DNA of 64,000 bases, taken from contig OZ025248.1 of assembly GCA_964019135.1 (NCBI GenBank), positions 43,269,670 through 43,333,669 on the forward strand. Reading direction: 5' to 3'. The notes beneath the pieces were generated by a model. That model had not been told where the DNA came from, ran no database searches, and saw only the letters and a program-made list of their open reading frames with translations. Position 1 is the first letter of the stretch, and each line of letters opens with the position of its first letter. A program made the position numbers and the translations under genes. Source of the stretch: Arenicola marina. Its lineage: Eukaryota > Annelida > Polychaeta > Arenicolidae. Positions 10,682 to 23,391 of the stretch are shown here, in pieces.

Positions 10682-11042
10682 AGTCTCTTATTGTATGGAA
10701 TACAAGTACACGTGGAGGTGTGGGTCTCATTGGGAACATAGCTAACATATAGACTACACGCACATCGGTTTGTTAGCTGGCATATACCGTGTGACGTCAC
10801 ACAGAGCAGTGCTGCGCATTGAGCTAGTCGGTCCCCTATACTGGGCGGTTTGGTATGTAGACTCGTACCAACTAGTGAGACTGTGTCAGCAAGCTGCGGG
10901 ATGCCACAGATGGTCCATATATATGTACGTTAGTTATCCATATCATAGATTAAAGCCCACGAAATGGATTATTATGGGAAATGATAGGCGTGAGTAATAC
11001 GTGAGCTATGTTAAAACAATGGTCCACCCTGTTTATCTGCAG
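10682..11042. repeat. FN3-intron block, 3' part (copy before exon 4)
   Basis: The last 360 bp of the block found ahead of FN3 exons 4-10, from TCTCTTATTGTATGGAATAC to the acceptor TTTATCTGCAG. It supplies the branch region and acceptor of the first FN3 exon. A 75-residue open frame (LVGPLYWAVWYVDS) runs through most copies of the block but has stops in others. Confidence 0.8.
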
Positions 11043-11318
11043 CTCTGGAGCAACCGAGTGATGTCACAATTGGGGATATCACAACGACAACCATCACCGT
11101 GACGTGGAAGGATCCAAACGGGACTTTTGATCAAATCAGGGTTGATTGTAGCCCAACACATGGCGGCGTGCCTAACACAACGTGTGTGGGTAAAGCGATC
11201 CAGAATGCGACTTGCGAAGGCCTCACCCCAGGGTCCCGCTACAATGTGACCGTCAGCAGCGTGTTCGATGACAGCTCGGTACCCCCAGCATCGGCTCCAT
11301 CACTGGAGGCTGTCACGG
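11043..11318 (+). CDS. FN3 exon 1 of 11 (receptor ectodomain)
   Basis: One complete FN3 domain in a 276-bp phase 1-1 exon. The acceptor is TTTATCTGCAG and the donor CACGG|GTAAGT. The frame reads LEQPSDVTIGD, the strand-B Trp at residue 22 (VTW), and the strand-F SRYNVTVSSV with Tyr 67. It is the most divergent of the eleven, with three cysteines (36, 48, 58) where its neighbours have two (36, 58), and several N-glycosylation sequons. FN3 domains are extracellular beta-sandwich modules, and a symmetric phase 1-1 exon is the classic form for shuffling and tandem duplication. Confidence 0.9.
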
Positions 11319-11998
11319 GTAAGTAACAGGGCTGATGGTGGGCGCTGTCACGGGTAAGTAACAGGGCTGGTGGTGGACGCTGTCACGGGTAAGTTACAGG
11401 GCTGGTGGTGGACGCTGTCACGGGTAAGTAACAGGGCTGGTGGTGGACGCTGTGACGGTTAAGTAATGGGGCTGATGGTGGATACTGTCGGGGGTAAATA
11501 ACAGGCCTGGTGGTGGACGCTGTCACGGGTAAGTAACAGGGCTGGGGTGGACGCTGTCACGTGCAAGTAACAGAGCTGGTGTTAGACGCTTTCACGGGTA
11601 AGTAACAGGGCTGATGGTGGACGCTGTCACTGGTAAGTAACAGGGCTGATGGTGGACGCTGTCACGGGTAAGTAAGAAGGATGGTGATGGACGCTTTCAC
11701 TGGTAAGTAACAGGGCTGGTGGGGGACGCTGTCACGAATAAGTAACAGGTTTGATGATGGACGCTGTCACGGGTAAGTAACAGAGCTGATGGTGGACGCT
11801 GTCACGGGTAAGTAACAGGGATGGTGGCGGCCGCTGTCACGAGTAAGTAACAAGGCTGATGGTGGATGCTGTCACGGGTAAGTAACAAGGCTGGTGGTGG
11901 ATGTTGTCACGGGTAAGTAACAGGGCTGGGGATGGATGTTGTCACGGCTAGGTAACAGGGCAGGTGGTGGATGCTGTCACTGGTAGGTAACAGGCCTG
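11319..11998. repeat. 35-bp splice-donor minisatellite, intron 1
   Basis: About 19 units follow the exon directly. The unit runs from GGTAAGTAACAGGGCTGG through GTGGTGGACGCTGTCACG, 35 bp, so each copy restores the exon end plus a full 5' splice site (GCTGTCACGG|GTAAGTAA). The first unit is in register with the real junction at 11318/11319. Confidence 0.95.
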
Positions 11999-13159
11999 TT
12001 TGGTGGTGTCGTGCACTGAGCGTCGTAGCCCGCCAGGTGGTTGGGTGGCGACACTGGCTGTTGACACTGGGATGTTGACTAGGGTGTTGACATGGGGGGC
12101 GGGGGGCGGTGAAACTGGGGTGTTGACACTGGGGTGTTGACTGTGGATTGGGTTGCCCTATGGTGGGTTTCGCAAAGATGGTATTTAGTAATAGCAGTAT
12201 TAACTTTTATACCGGCAAATTTTGTCATTTAGGTAAGACGGACCCGCAATACTGTTTCACAAACGCAAATAAAGAAGGTATTAGCAATGACCGGTATTAA
12301 GCGATTTAATGCCGATCTGATTATCAGTGACGTCGCAACATATCGTTACAAAACGCTAAACGTGACCCTGCAATGGCAGAATGGTACTCGCATCCTATCT
12401 CGCTAGTTCGTATCTTGTTCTGCTTTCATGATTCACCTTCTGTTCATATCGTGGTGACGGGACCTATTAACTGTGTATTTGTCTAACCCTGTGTTAGTGT
12501 TCAGAGTGTGAAAGGGTATCGAGCGTAGATTCCCTAGAAGCCGCCAATGGGCGATTGTTGTTTCAGTGTCGTCGCCCACTTGTACCCAACACCATCATCA
12601 TTCCACAAATCTTTCGCGAAGTAATTAATAAAAGTTTATACAATAACTTTTTAAAATAATACTGTCAGTATTTCTGTATGTTTGGTACATATTTACACGA
12701 TAAAATGAGTTGATTGTTGCATTTCTGTTAAGTTAAAGTGTATGCCATAACATTACCGTAACGATGAGCCAGTACTAGCTGCGCTGAATTGTTATTATAC
12801 TCTCTTATTGTATGGAATACAAGTACACGTGGAGGTGTGGGTCTCATTGGGAACATAGCTAACATATAGACTACACGCACATCGGTTTGTTAGCTGACAT
12901 ATACCGTGTGACGTCACACAGAACAGAGATGCGCACTGAGCTAGTCGGTCCCCTGTACTGGGCTGTTTGATATGTAGACTCCCACCAACTAGTGAGACTG
13001 TGTCAGCAAGCTGGGGGATGCCACAGATAGTCCATATATATGTACGATAGTTATCCATATCGTGGATTAAAACCCACGAAATGGATTATTATCGTAAATG
13101 ATAGGCGTGAGTAATACGTGAGCTATGTTAAAACAATGGTCCACCCTGTTTATCTGCAG
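11999..13159. repeat. FN3-intron block, full copy (intron 1)
   Basis: A roughly 1.16-kb block from TGGTGGTGTCGTGCACTGAG to the acceptor of the next exon, repeated with few changes in introns 3-6 and in part in intron 2. It starts with a short GTTGACACTGGG-rich patch and a G run, then unique AT-rich sequence, then the 3' part also seen at 10682. No gene is seen. The open frame in its last third has an in-frame stop in this copy. Confidence 0.9.
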
Positions 13160-13435
13160 ATCTGGAGCCACCGACTGATGTCACAATTGGGGATATCACA
13201 ACGACAGCCATCACAGTGACGTGGACGGATCCAATCGGGAACTTTGATCAAATCAGGGTTGATTGCAACACGACAAATGGCGACAACAGTGACACACAAC
13301 ATGTCCCGGACAACAGCTCGACGGCGACATGCGTCAACCTCACCCCGGGGGCCCACTACCTGGTGACCGTCAGCAGCGTATTAAATGACGGCTCGGCACA
13401 CCCAGTGTCGGCTGAATCAAAGGAGGCTGTCACGG
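13160..13435 (+). CDS. FN3 exon 2 of 11
   Basis: 276 bp, phase 1-1, acceptor TTTATCTGCAG, donor CACGG|GTAAGT. It reads LEPPTDVTIGD, VTWTDPIGNFDQIRVDC, and HYLVTVSSVLNDGSAHP, ending SAESKEAVTG. The core is of the WTDPIGNF type shared with exons 8-11, while its ending is shared only with exon 11. Cysteines lie at 36 and 58. The domain is complete with the usual Trp and Tyr. Confidence 0.9.
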
Positions 13436-13495
13436 GTAAGTAAGGGAGCTGGTGGTGGACACTGTCACGGACAAGTAACAGGGCAGGGGTTAGGC
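13436..13495. repeat. 35-bp donor repeat, one to two units (intron 2)
   Basis: Only one or two degenerate units of the junction repeat follow this exon (GTAAGTAAGGGAGCTGGTGG, then CACGGACAAGTAACAGGG). Intron 2 is thus the one FN3-cassette intron without a large donor array, and it instead holds the 37-bp array. Confidence 0.8.
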
Positions 13496-13499
13496 AGGG

Positions 13500-15118
13500 T
13501 GTTACTGACGACCCGGTGGGTTACCTTGTTGTATAGTGTTACTGACGACCCAGTGGGTTACCTTGTTGTATATTGTTACTGACGACCCGATGGGTTACCT
13601 TGTTGTATAGTGTTACTGACCATTCCGTGGGTTACTTGTTGTATAGTGTTACTGACGACCCGGTGGGTGACCTCGTTGCATAGTGTTACTGACGACACGG
13701 TAGATTATCTTGTTGTGTAGTGTTACTGACGACCCGATGGGTTACCTCGTTGTATAGTGTTACTGACGACCCGGTGGGTTACATTGTTGTATAGCGTTAC
13801 TGACAGCCCGGTGGGTTACCTTGTTGTATAGTGTTACTGACGACCCAACGGGTTACCTTGTTGTATAGTGTTACTGACGACTCGGTGGGTTACCTTGTTG
13901 CATAGCGTTACTGACAACCCGGTGGGTTACCTTGTTGTATAGTGTTACTGACGACCCGGTTGGTTACCTTGTTGTATAGTGTTATTGACGATCCGGTGGA
14001 TTACCTTGTTGTGTAGTGTTACTGACGACCCGATGGGTTTCCTTGTTGTATAGTGTTACTGACGACCCGGTGAGTTACCTTGTTGTATAGTGTTACTGAC
14101 GACCCGGTGGGTTACCTCGTTGTATAGTGTTACTGACGACCCGATGTGTTACCTTGTTGTATAGCGTTACTGACGACCTGGTATGTTACCTTGTTGTATA
14201 GTGTTACTGACGACCCGGTGGGTTACCTTGTTGTATAGCGTTACTGACGACCCGGTGGGTTACCTTGTTGTATAGTGTTACTGACGACCCGGTTGGTTAC
14301 CTTGTGGTATAGTGTTATTGACGATCCGGTGGATTACCTTGTTGTGTAGTGTTACTGACGACCCGGTGGGTTACCTTGTTGTATAGTGTTACTGACGACC
14401 CGGTGGGTTACCTTGTTGTATAGCGTTACTGTCAACCCGGTGGGTTACCTTGTTGTATAGTGTTACTGACGACCCGGTTGGTTACCTTGTGGTCTAGTGT
14501 TATTGACGATCCGGTGGATTACCTTGTTGTGTAGTGTTACTGACGACCCGGTGGGTTACCTTGTTGTATAGTGCTACTGACGACCCGATGGGTTTCCTTG
14601 TTGCATAGTGTTACTGACGACCCGGTGGGTTACCTTGTTGTATAGTGTTACTGACGACCCAACGGGTTACCTTGTTGTATAGCGTTACTGACGACTCCGT
14701 GGGTTACTTGTTGTATAGCGTTACTGACGACCCGATGGGTTACCTTGTTGTATAGTGTTACTGACGACCCGGTGGGTTACCTTGTTGTATAGTGTTACTG
14801 ACGACCCGGTATGTTACCTCGTTGTATAGTGTTACTGACGACTCCGTGGGTTACCTTGTTGTATAGTGTTACTGACGACCTGGTATGTTACCTTGTTGCA
14901 TAGTGTTACTGACGACTCCGTGGGTTACCTTGTTGTATAGTGTTACTGACGACCTGGTATGTTACCTTGTTGCATAGTGTTACTGACGACCCGATGGGTT
15001 ACCTTGTTGTATAGTGTTACTGACGACCCGGTGGGTTACCTTGTTGTATAGCGTTACTGACAACCCGGTGGGTTACCTTGTTGTATAGTGTTACTGACGA
15101 CCCGATGGGTTACCTTGT
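13500..15118. repeat. 37-bp GTTACTGACGACCC minisatellite, intron 2
   Basis: About 43 units of GTTACTGACGACCCGGTGGG plus TTACCTTGTTGTATAGT at 37-bp spacing, with blocks of several units repeated as larger groups. Each unit carries a pyrimidine stretch followed by TAG. Related shorter arrays end introns 7-10. Confidence 0.95.
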
Positions 15119-16169
15119 TGGGGGGGGGGGGTGAAACTGGGGTGTTGACACTAGGGTGTTGACTGTGGATTGGGTTGCCCTATGGTGGGTTTCGCAAAGA
15201 TGGTATTTAATAATAGCAGTATTAACGGCAAATTTTGTCATTTAGGTACTACGGACCCGCAATACCGTTTTACAAACGCAAATAAAGAAGGTATTAGCAA
15301 TGACCGGTATTAAGCGATTTAATGCCGATCTGATTATCAGTGACGTCGCAACATATCGTTACAAAACGCTAAACGTGACCCTGCAATGGCAGAATGGTAC
15401 TCGCACCCTATCTCGCTAGTCCGTGTCTTGTTCTGCTTTCATGATTCACCTTCTGTTCGTATCGTGGTGACGGGACCTATTAACTGTGTATTTGTCTAAC
15501 CCTGTGTTAGTGCTGAGAGTGTGAAAGGGTATCGAGCGTAGATTCCCTAGAAGCCGCCAATGGGCGATGGTTGTTTCAGTGTCGTCGCCCACTTGTACCC
15601 AACACCATCATCATTTCACAAATCTTCCGCGAAGTATTAATAACAGATTATACAATAATTTATAAAATAATACTGTCAGTATTTCTGTATGTTTGTTACA
15701 TATATACACGATAAACTGAATAGCTTGTTGCATTTCTGTTAAGTTAAAGTGTATGCCATAACATGACAGTAACCATGACCCAGTACTAGCTGCGCTGAAT
15801 TGTTATATTAGTCACTTATTGTATGGGATGCAAGTACACGTGGAGGTGTGGGTCGCATTGGGAACATAGCTAACATCTATGATTACACACATCGGTTTGT
15901 TAGCTGACATATACCGTGTGGCGTTACACAGAGCAGTAATGCGCATTGAGCTGGTCGGTCCCCTGTACTGGGCTGTTTGGTATGTAGACTCCCACCAACT
16001 AGTGAGACTGTGTCAGCAAGCTGCGGGATGCCACAGATGGTCCATATATATGCACGATATTTATCCATATCATAGATTGAAGCACACAAAATGGATTATT
16101 ATCGGAAATGGTACGCGTGAGTAATACGTGAAATATGTTAAAACAATGGTCCAACCTGTTTATCTGCAG
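15119..16169. repeat. FN3-intron block, 5'-shortened (intron 2)
   Basis: After a run of 12 G the block resumes at GTGAAACTGGGGTGTTGACA and continues to the acceptor of the next exon. The first roughly 110 bp seen in other copies are missing, replaced by the 37-bp array. No gene seen. Confidence 0.85.
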
Positions 16170-16445
16170 ATCTGGAGCAACCGACTGATGTCAAAATTAG
16201 GAATATCACAACGACAACCATCACAGTGACGTGGAAGGATCCAAACGGGACCTTTGATCAAATCAGGGTTGATTGTAACACGACGAATGGCGCCAACAGT
16301 GACACAAAGTACGTCGCTGGCGGTGCCGAGACGGCGAGCTGCGTGGACCTCACCCCGGGGGCCCACTACCTGATGACCGTCAGCAGCGTGTTGAATGACA
16401 GCTCGGCACCCCCAGCATCGGCTCCATCACAGGAGGCTGTCACGG
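16170..16445 (+). CDS. FN3 exon 3 of 11
   Basis: 276 bp, phase 1-1, normal acceptor and donor. It reads LEQPTDVKIRNI, VTWKDPNGTFDQIRVDC, then NSDTKYVAGGAETASC, with HYLMTVSSVLNDSSAPP and the ending SAPSQEAVTG. It founds the WKDPNGTF subfamily (exons 3-7), whose members are nearly identical. Cysteines at 36 and 58; sequons at NGT, NTT and NDS. Confidence 0.9.
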
Positions 16446-17158
16446 GTAAGTAACAGAGCTGGTGTTGGACGCTGTCACGGGTAAGTAACAGAGCTGGTGT
16501 TGGACGCTGTCACGGGTAAGTAACAGTGCTGGAGGTGAACGCTGTCGTGTGTAAGTAACATGGCTGGTGGTGGACGCTGTCACGAGTAAGTAACTGGGCT
16601 GGGGGTGGACGCTGTCACGTGTAAGTAACAGGGCTGGTGGTGGACGCTGTCACGGGTAAGTAACAGCTGGTGGTGGACGCTGTCACGGGTAAGTAACAGG
16701 GCTGGTGGTAGACGCTGTCACGGGTAAGTAACAGGGCTGGTGGTGGACGCTGTCACGGGTAGGTAACAGGGCTGGGGGTGGACGCTCTCACGTGTAAGTA
16801 ACAGGGCTGGTGATAGACGCTGTCACGGGTAAGTAACAGGGCTGGGGGTGGACGCTGTCACGTGCAAATAACATAGCTGGTGGTAGACCCTGTCACGGGT
16901 AAGTAACAGGGCTGATGGTGGACGCTGTCACGGGTAAGTAACAGGGCTGGTGGTGGACGCTGTCACGGGTAAGTAACAGGTCTGATTGTGGACGCTGTCA
17001 CGGGTACGTAACAGGCTGGTGGTGGATACTGTCAAGGGTAAGTAACAAGGCCGGTGGTGGATGCTGTCACGGGTAAGTAACGGGGCTGGGGATGGATGCT
17101 GTCACGGCTAGGTAACAGGGCTGGTGGTGGATGCTGTCACTGGTAGGTAACAGGCCTG
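16446..17158. repeat. 35-bp splice-donor minisatellite, intron 3
   Basis: About 20 units of the junction-spanning repeat, starting in register at the exon end. Most keep GTAAGTAA; a few read GTAGGTAA or GCAAATAA, which would be weaker donors. Confidence 0.95.
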
Positions 17159-18312
17159 TTTGGTGGCGTCGTTTACTGAGCATCGTAGCCCGCCAGGTGG
17201 TTGGGTGGCGACACTGGGTGTTGATACTGGGATGTTGACTAGAATGTTGACATGTGGTGGGGGGGTGTGACACTAGGGTGTTGACACTAGGGTGTTGACA
17301 GTTGATTGGGTTGCCCTATGGTGGGTTTCGCAAAGATGGTATTTAGTGATAGCAGTATTAACTTTTATACCGGCAAATCTTGTCATTTAGGTACGACCGA
17401 CCCGCAATACCGTTTCACAAACGCAAATAAAGAAGGTATTAGCAATGACCGGTATTAAGCGATTTAATGCCGATCTGATTATCAGTGACGTCGCAACATA
17501 TCGTTACAAAACGCTAAACGTGACCCTGCAATGGCAGAATGGTACTCGCACCCTATCTCGCTAGTTCGTATCTTGTTCTGCTTTCATGAATCACTTTCTG
17601 TTCGTATCGTGGAGACGGGACCTATTAACTGTGTATTTGTCTAACTCTGTGTTAGTGTTCAGAGTGTGAAAGGGTATCGAGCGTAGATTCCCTGGAAGCC
17701 GCCAATGGGCGATTGTTGTTTCAGTGTCGACGCCCACTTAGATACAGCACCATCATCATTCCACAGCTCTTCCGCGAAGTAATTAATAAAAATACAATAA
17801 CTTTTTAAAATAATACTGTCAGTATTTCTGTATGTTTGTTACATATTTACATGATAAACTGAACAGCTTGTTGCATTTCTGTTAAGTTAAAGTGTATGCC
17901 ATAACATGACAGTAACCATGAGCCAGTACTAGCTGCGCTGAATTGTTATATTAGTCCCTTATTGTATGGAATACAAGTACACGTGGAGGTGTGGGTCTCA
18001 TTGGGAACATAGCTAACATATACGATTACACACATCGGTTTGTTAGCTGACATATACCGTGTGGCGTTACACAGAGCAGTAATGCGCATTGAACTAGTCG
18101 GTCCCCTGTACTGGGCTGTTTGGTATGTAGACTCCCACCAACTAGTGAGACTGTGTCAGCAAGCTGCGGGATGCCACAGATGGTCCATATATATGTACGA
18201 TATTTATCCATATCATAGATTGAAGCACACAAAATGGATTATTATCGGAAATGGTAGGCGTGAGTAATACGTGAAATATGTTAAAACAATGGTCCACCCT
18301 GTTTATCTGCAG
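17159..18312. repeat. FN3-intron block (intron 3)
   Basis: Full copy of the intron block, from TGGTGGCGTCGTTTACTGAG to the acceptor TTTATCTGCAG. It is very close to the copies in introns 4-6, fitting recent duplication of the whole cassette. No gene seen. Confidence 0.9.
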
Positions 18313-18588
18313 ATATGGCGCAACCGACTGATGTCAAAATTGGGAATATCACAACGACAACCATCACAGTGACGTGGAAGGATCCAAACGGGACCTTTGA
18401 TCAAATCAAGGTTGATTGTAACACGACGAATGGCGCCAACAGTGACACAAAGTACGTCGCTGGCGGTGCCGAGACGGCGAGCTGCGTGGACCTCACCCCG
18501 GGGGCCCACTACCTGGTGACCGTCAGCAGCGTGTTGAATGACAGCTCGGCACCACCAGCATCGGCTCCATCACAGGAGGTTGTCACGG
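18313..18588 (+). CDS. FN3 exon 4 of 11
   Basis: 276 bp, phase 1-1. WKDPNGTF subfamily, almost identical to exon 3. It begins MAQPTDVKIGNI (the ATG is internal to the exon, not a start codon) and has a conservative Arg to Lys change after DQI. It ends SAPSQEVVTG before GTAAGT. Cysteines at 36 and 58, strand-F Tyr present. Confidence 0.9.
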
Positions 18589-19968
18589 GTAAGTAACAGA
18601 GCTGGTGTTGGACGCTGTCACGGGTAAGTAACAGTGCTGGAGGTGAACGCTGTCGCGTGTAAGTAACATGGCTGGTGGTGGACGCTGTCACGAGTAAGTA
18701 ACTGGGCTGGGGGTGGACGCTGTCACGTGTAAGTAACAGGGCTGGTTGTGGACGCTGTCACGGGTAAGTAACAGGGCTGGTGGTGGATGCTGTCACGTGT
18801 AAGTAACAGGGCTGGTGGTGGACGCTGTCACGGGTAAGTAACAGGGTTGGTAGTAGACGCGGTCACGGGTAAGTAACAGCTGGTGGTGGACGCTGTCACG
18901 GGTAAGTAACAGGGCTGGTGGTGGACGCTGTCACGGGTAGGTAGCAGGGCTGGGGGTGGACGCTGTCACGTGTAAGTAACAGAGCTGGTGGTAGACCCTG
19001 TCACGGGTAAGTAACAGGGCTATTGGTGGACGCTGTCACGGGTAAGTAACAGAGCTGATGGTGGAAGCAGTCACGGGTAAGTAACAGGGATAGTGAAGGA
19101 CGCTTTTACTGGTAAGTAACAGGGCTGGTGGTGGACGCTGTCACGGAGAAGTAACATGGTTAATGGTGGACGCTGTCACGGGTAAGTAACAGAGCTGGTG
19201 TTGGACGCTGTCACGGGTAAGTAACAGTGCTGGAGGTGAACGCTGTCGCGTGTAAGTAACAGGGCTGGTGGTGGACGCTGTCACGAGTAAGTAACATGGC
19301 TGGTGGTGGACGCTGTCACGAGTAAGTAACTGGGCTGGTGGTGGATGCTGTCACGTGTAAGTAACAGGGCTGGTGGTGGACGCTGTCACGGGTAAGTAAC
19401 AGGGTTGGTAGTAGACGCGGTCACGGGTAAGTAACAGCTGGTGGTGGACGCTGTCACGGGTAAGTAACAGGGCTGGTGGTGGACGCTGTCACGGGTAGGT
19501 AACAGGGCTGGGGGTGGACGCTGTCACGGGTAAGTAACAGAGCTGATGGTGGACGCAGTCACGGGTAAGTAACGGGGATAGTGAAGGACGCTGTCACGGG
19601 TAAGTAACAGAGCTGATGGTGGAAGCAGTCACGGGTAAGTAACAGGGATAGTGAAGGACGCTTTCACTGGTAAGTAACAGGGCTGGTGGTGGACGCTGTC
19701 ACGGATAAGTAACATGGTTAATGGTGGACGCTGTCACGGGTAAGTAACAGGGCTGGTGGTGGACGCTGTCACGGGTAAGTAACATGTCTGATTGTGGACG
19801 CTGTCACGGGTAAGTAACAGGCTGGTGGTGGATGCTGTCACGGGTAAGTAACAAGGCCGGTGGTGGATGCTGTCACGGGTAAGTAACGGGGCTGGGGATT
19901 GATGCTGTCACGGCTGGGTAACAGGGCTGGTGGTGGATGCTGTCACTGGTAGGTAACAGGCCTGTTTG
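18589..19968. repeat. 35-bp splice-donor minisatellite, intron 4
   Basis: About 39 units. A group of units (from the AGAGCTGGTGTTGGACGCTG unit onward) occurs at 18596 and again near 19190, so several units were copied together. The array is twice as long as in introns 3 and 5, though the flanking exons and blocks are nearly identical, which shows fast length change. Confidence 0.95.
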
Positions 19969-21177
19969 GTGGCGTCGTTCACTGAGCGTCGTAGCCCGCC
20001 AGGTGGTTAGGTGGCGACACTGGGTGTTGATACTGGGATGTTGACCAGAATGTTGACATGTGGTGGGGGGGGGTGACACTGGGGTGTTGACACTGGGATG
20101 TTGACTAGGATGTTTACATGTGGTGGGGGGGGGGGTGACACTGGGGTGTTGACACTAGGGTGTTGACAGTGGATTGGGTTGCCCTATGGTGGGTTTCGCA
20201 AAGATGGTATTTAGTGATAGCAGTATTAACTTTTATACCGGCAAATTTTGTCATTTAGGTACGACGGATCCGCAATACCGTTTCACAAACGCAAATAAAG
20301 GTATTAGCAATGACCGGTATTAAGCGATTTAATGCCGATCTGATTATCAGTGACGTCGCAACATATCGTTACAAAACGCTAAACGTGACCCTGCAATGGC
20401 AGAATGGTACTCGCACCCTATCTCGCTAGTTCGTATCTTGTTCTGCTTTCATGGTTCACCTTTTGTTCGTATCGTGGTGACGGGACCTATTAACTGTGTA
20501 TTTGTCTAACCCTGTGTTAGTGTTCAGAGTGTGAAAGGGTATCGAACGTAGATTCCCTGGAAGCCGCCAATGGGCGATTGTTGTTTCAGTGTCGACGCCC
20601 ACTTAGACACAGCACCATCATCATTCCACAGCTCTTCCGCGAAGTAATTAATGAAAATACAATAAGTTTTTAAAATAATACTGTCAGTATTTCTGTATGT
20701 TTGTTACATATATACACGATAAACTGAATAGCTTGTTGCATTTCTGTTAAGTTAAAGTGTATGCCATAACATGACAGTAACCATGACCCAGTACTAGCTG
20801 CGCTGAATTGTTATATTAGTCCCTTATTGTATGGAATACAAGTACACGTGGAGGTGTGGGTCGCATTGGGAACATAGCTAACATATATGATTACACACAT
20901 CGGTTTGTTAGCTGACATATACCGTGTGGCGCTACACAGAGCAGTGATGCGCATTGAACTAGTCGGTCCCCTGTACTAGGCTGTTTGGTATGTAGACTCC
21001 CACCAACTAGTGAGACTGTGTCAGCAAGCTGCGGGATGCCACAGATGGTCCATATATATGCACGATATTTATCCATATCATAGATTGAAGCACACAAAAT
21101 GGATTATTATCGGAAATGGTACGCGTGAGTAATACGTGAAATATGTTAAAACAATGGTCCACCCTGTTTATCTGCAG
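19969..21177. repeat. FN3-intron block (intron 4)
   Basis: Full copy with a small internal duplication of the GTTGACACTGGGATGTTGAC patch and two G runs around 20065 and 20128. It runs to the acceptor of exon 5. The internal open frame has a stop here (CTGTACTAGG near 20976). Confidence 0.9.
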
Positions 21178-21453
21178 ATCTGGAGCAACCGACTGATGTC
21201 AAAATTGGGAATATCACAACGACAACCATCACAGTGACGTGGAAGGATCCAAACGGGACCTTTGATCAAATCAGGGTTGATTGTAACACGACGAATGGCG
21301 CCAACAGTGACACAAAGTACGTCGCTGGCGGTGCCGAGACGGCGAGCTGCGTGGACCTCACCCCGGGGGCCCACTACCTGATGACCGTCAGCAGCGTGTT
21401 GAATGACAGCTCGGCACCCCCAGCATCGGCTCCATCACAGGAGGCTGTCACGG
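21178..21453 (+). CDS. FN3 exon 5 of 11
   Basis: 276 bp, phase 1-1, WKDPNGTF subfamily. Its translation matches exon 3 except for the start (KIGNI in place of KIRNI). Acceptor TTTATCTGCAG, donor CACGG|GTAAGT. The array and block behind it also match those of exon 3, so exons 3-4 and 5-6 look like a duplicated pair of cassettes. Confidence 0.9.
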
Positions 21454-22235
21454 GTAAGTAACAGAGCTGGTGTTGGACGCTGTCACGGGTAAGTAACAGA
21501 GCTGGTGTTGGACGCTGTCACGGGTAAGTAACAGTGCTGGAGGTGAACGCTGTCGCGTGTAAGTAACATGGCTGGTGGTGGACGCTGTCACGAGTAAGTA
21601 ACTCGGCTGGGGGTGGACGCTGTCACGTGTAAGTAACAGGGCTGGTGGTGGACGCTGTCACGGGTAAGTAAGCGGGCTGGTGGTGGATGCTGTCACGTGT
21701 AAGTAACAGGGCTGGTCGTGGACGCTGTCACGGGTAAGTAACAGCTGGTGGTGGACGCTGTCACGGGTAAGTAACAGGGCTGGTGGTAGACGCTGTCACG
21801 GGTAAGTAACAGGGCTGGTGGTGGACGCTGTCACGGGTAGATAACAGGGCTGGGGGTGGACGCTCTCACGTGTAAGTAACAGGGCTGGTGATAGACGCTG
21901 TCACGGGTAAGTAACAGGGCTGGGGTGGACGCTGTCACGTGCAAATAACATAGCTGGTGGTAGACCCTGTCACGGGTAAGTAACAGGGCTGATGGTGGAC
22001 GCTGTCACGGGTAAGTAACAGGGCTGGTGGTGGACGCTGTCACGGGTAAGTAACAGGTCTGATTGTGGACGCTGTCACGGGTACGTAACAGGCTGGTGGT
22101 GGATACTGTCAAGGGTAAGTAACAAGGCCGGTGGTGGATGCTGTCACGGGTAAGTAACGGGGCTGGGGATGGATGCTGTCACGGCTAGGTAACAGGGCTG
22201 GTGGTGGATGCTGTCACTGGTAGGTAACAGGCCTG
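21454..22235. repeat. 35-bp splice-donor minisatellite, intron 5
   Basis: About 22 units, with the same order of variant units as intron 3, including the GCAAATAACATAGCTGGTGG unit and the GGTACGTAACAGGCTGG unit. This shared order shows that introns 3 and 5 descend from one array. Confidence 0.95.
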
Positions 22236-23391
22236 TTTGGTGGCGTCGTTCACTGAGCGTCGTAGCCCGCCAGGTGGTTGGGTGGCGACACTGGGTGTTG
22301 ATACTGGGATGTTGACTAGAATGTTGACATGTGGTGGGGGGGGGGGTGACACTGGGGTGTTGACACTAGGGTGTTGACAGTTGATTGGGTTGCCCTATGG
22401 TGGGTTTCGCAAAGATGGTATTTAGTGATAGCAGTATTAACTTTTATACCGGCCAATTTTGTCATTTAGGTACGACGGACCCGCAATACTGTTTCACAAA
22501 CGCAAATAAAGAAGGTATTAGCAATGACCGGTATTAAGCGATTTAATGCCGATCTGATTATCAGTGACGTCGCAACATATCGTTACAAAACGCTAAACGT
22601 GACCCTGCAATGGCAGAATGGTACTCGCACCCTATCTCGCTAGTTCGTATCTTGTTCTGCTTTCATGAATCACTTTCTGTTCGTATCGTGGTGACGGGAC
22701 CTATTAACTGTGTATTTGTCTAACCCTGTGTTAGTGTTCAGAGTGTGAAAGGGTATCGAGCGTAGATTCCCTGGAAGCCGCCAATGGGCGATTGTTGTTT
22801 CAGTGTCGACGCCCACTTAGACACAGCACCATCATCATTCCACAGCTCTTCCGCGAAGTAATTAATAAAAATACAATAACTTTTTAAAATAATACTGTCA
22901 GTATTTCTGTATGCTTGTTACATATTTACATGATAAACTGAACAGCTTGTTGCATTTCTGTTAAGTTAAAGTGTATGCCATAACATGACAGTAACCATGA
23001 GCCAGTACTAGCTGCGCTGAATTGTTATAATAGTCCCTTATTGTATGGGATACAAATACACGTGGAGGTGTGGGTCGCATTGGGAACATAGCTAACATCT
23101 ATGATTACACACATCGGCTTGTTAGCTGACATATACCGTGTGGCGTTACACAGAGCAGTAATGCGCATTGAACTAGTCGGTCCCCTGTACTGGGCTGTTT
23201 GGTATGTAGACTCCCACCAACTGGTGAGACTGTGTCAGCAAGCTGCGGGATGCCACAGATGGTCCATATATATGTACGATAGTTATCCATATCATAGATT
23301 GAAGCACACGAAATGGATTATTATCGGAAATGGTAGGCGTGAGTAATACGTGAGCTATGTTAAAACAACGGTCCACCCTGTTTATCTGCAG
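22236..23391. repeat. FN3-intron block (intron 5)
   Basis: Full copy of the block, from TGGTGGCGTCGTTCACTGAG to the acceptor of exon 6. No gene seen. Confidence 0.9.

Noticed and set aside
10770-10997. 75-81-residue frame LADIYRVALHRAVMRIELVG found in many intron blocks
   Set aside because: Copied with the block; the copies near 12.9 and 20.9 kb have in-frame stops, and its antisense frame is open as well. No known domain.
16160-16366. Minus-strand frames MGPRGEVHAARRLG and MCRAVIQHAADG over the FN3 exons
   Set aside because: Antisense shadows of the FN3 coding sequence, repeated with each exon.
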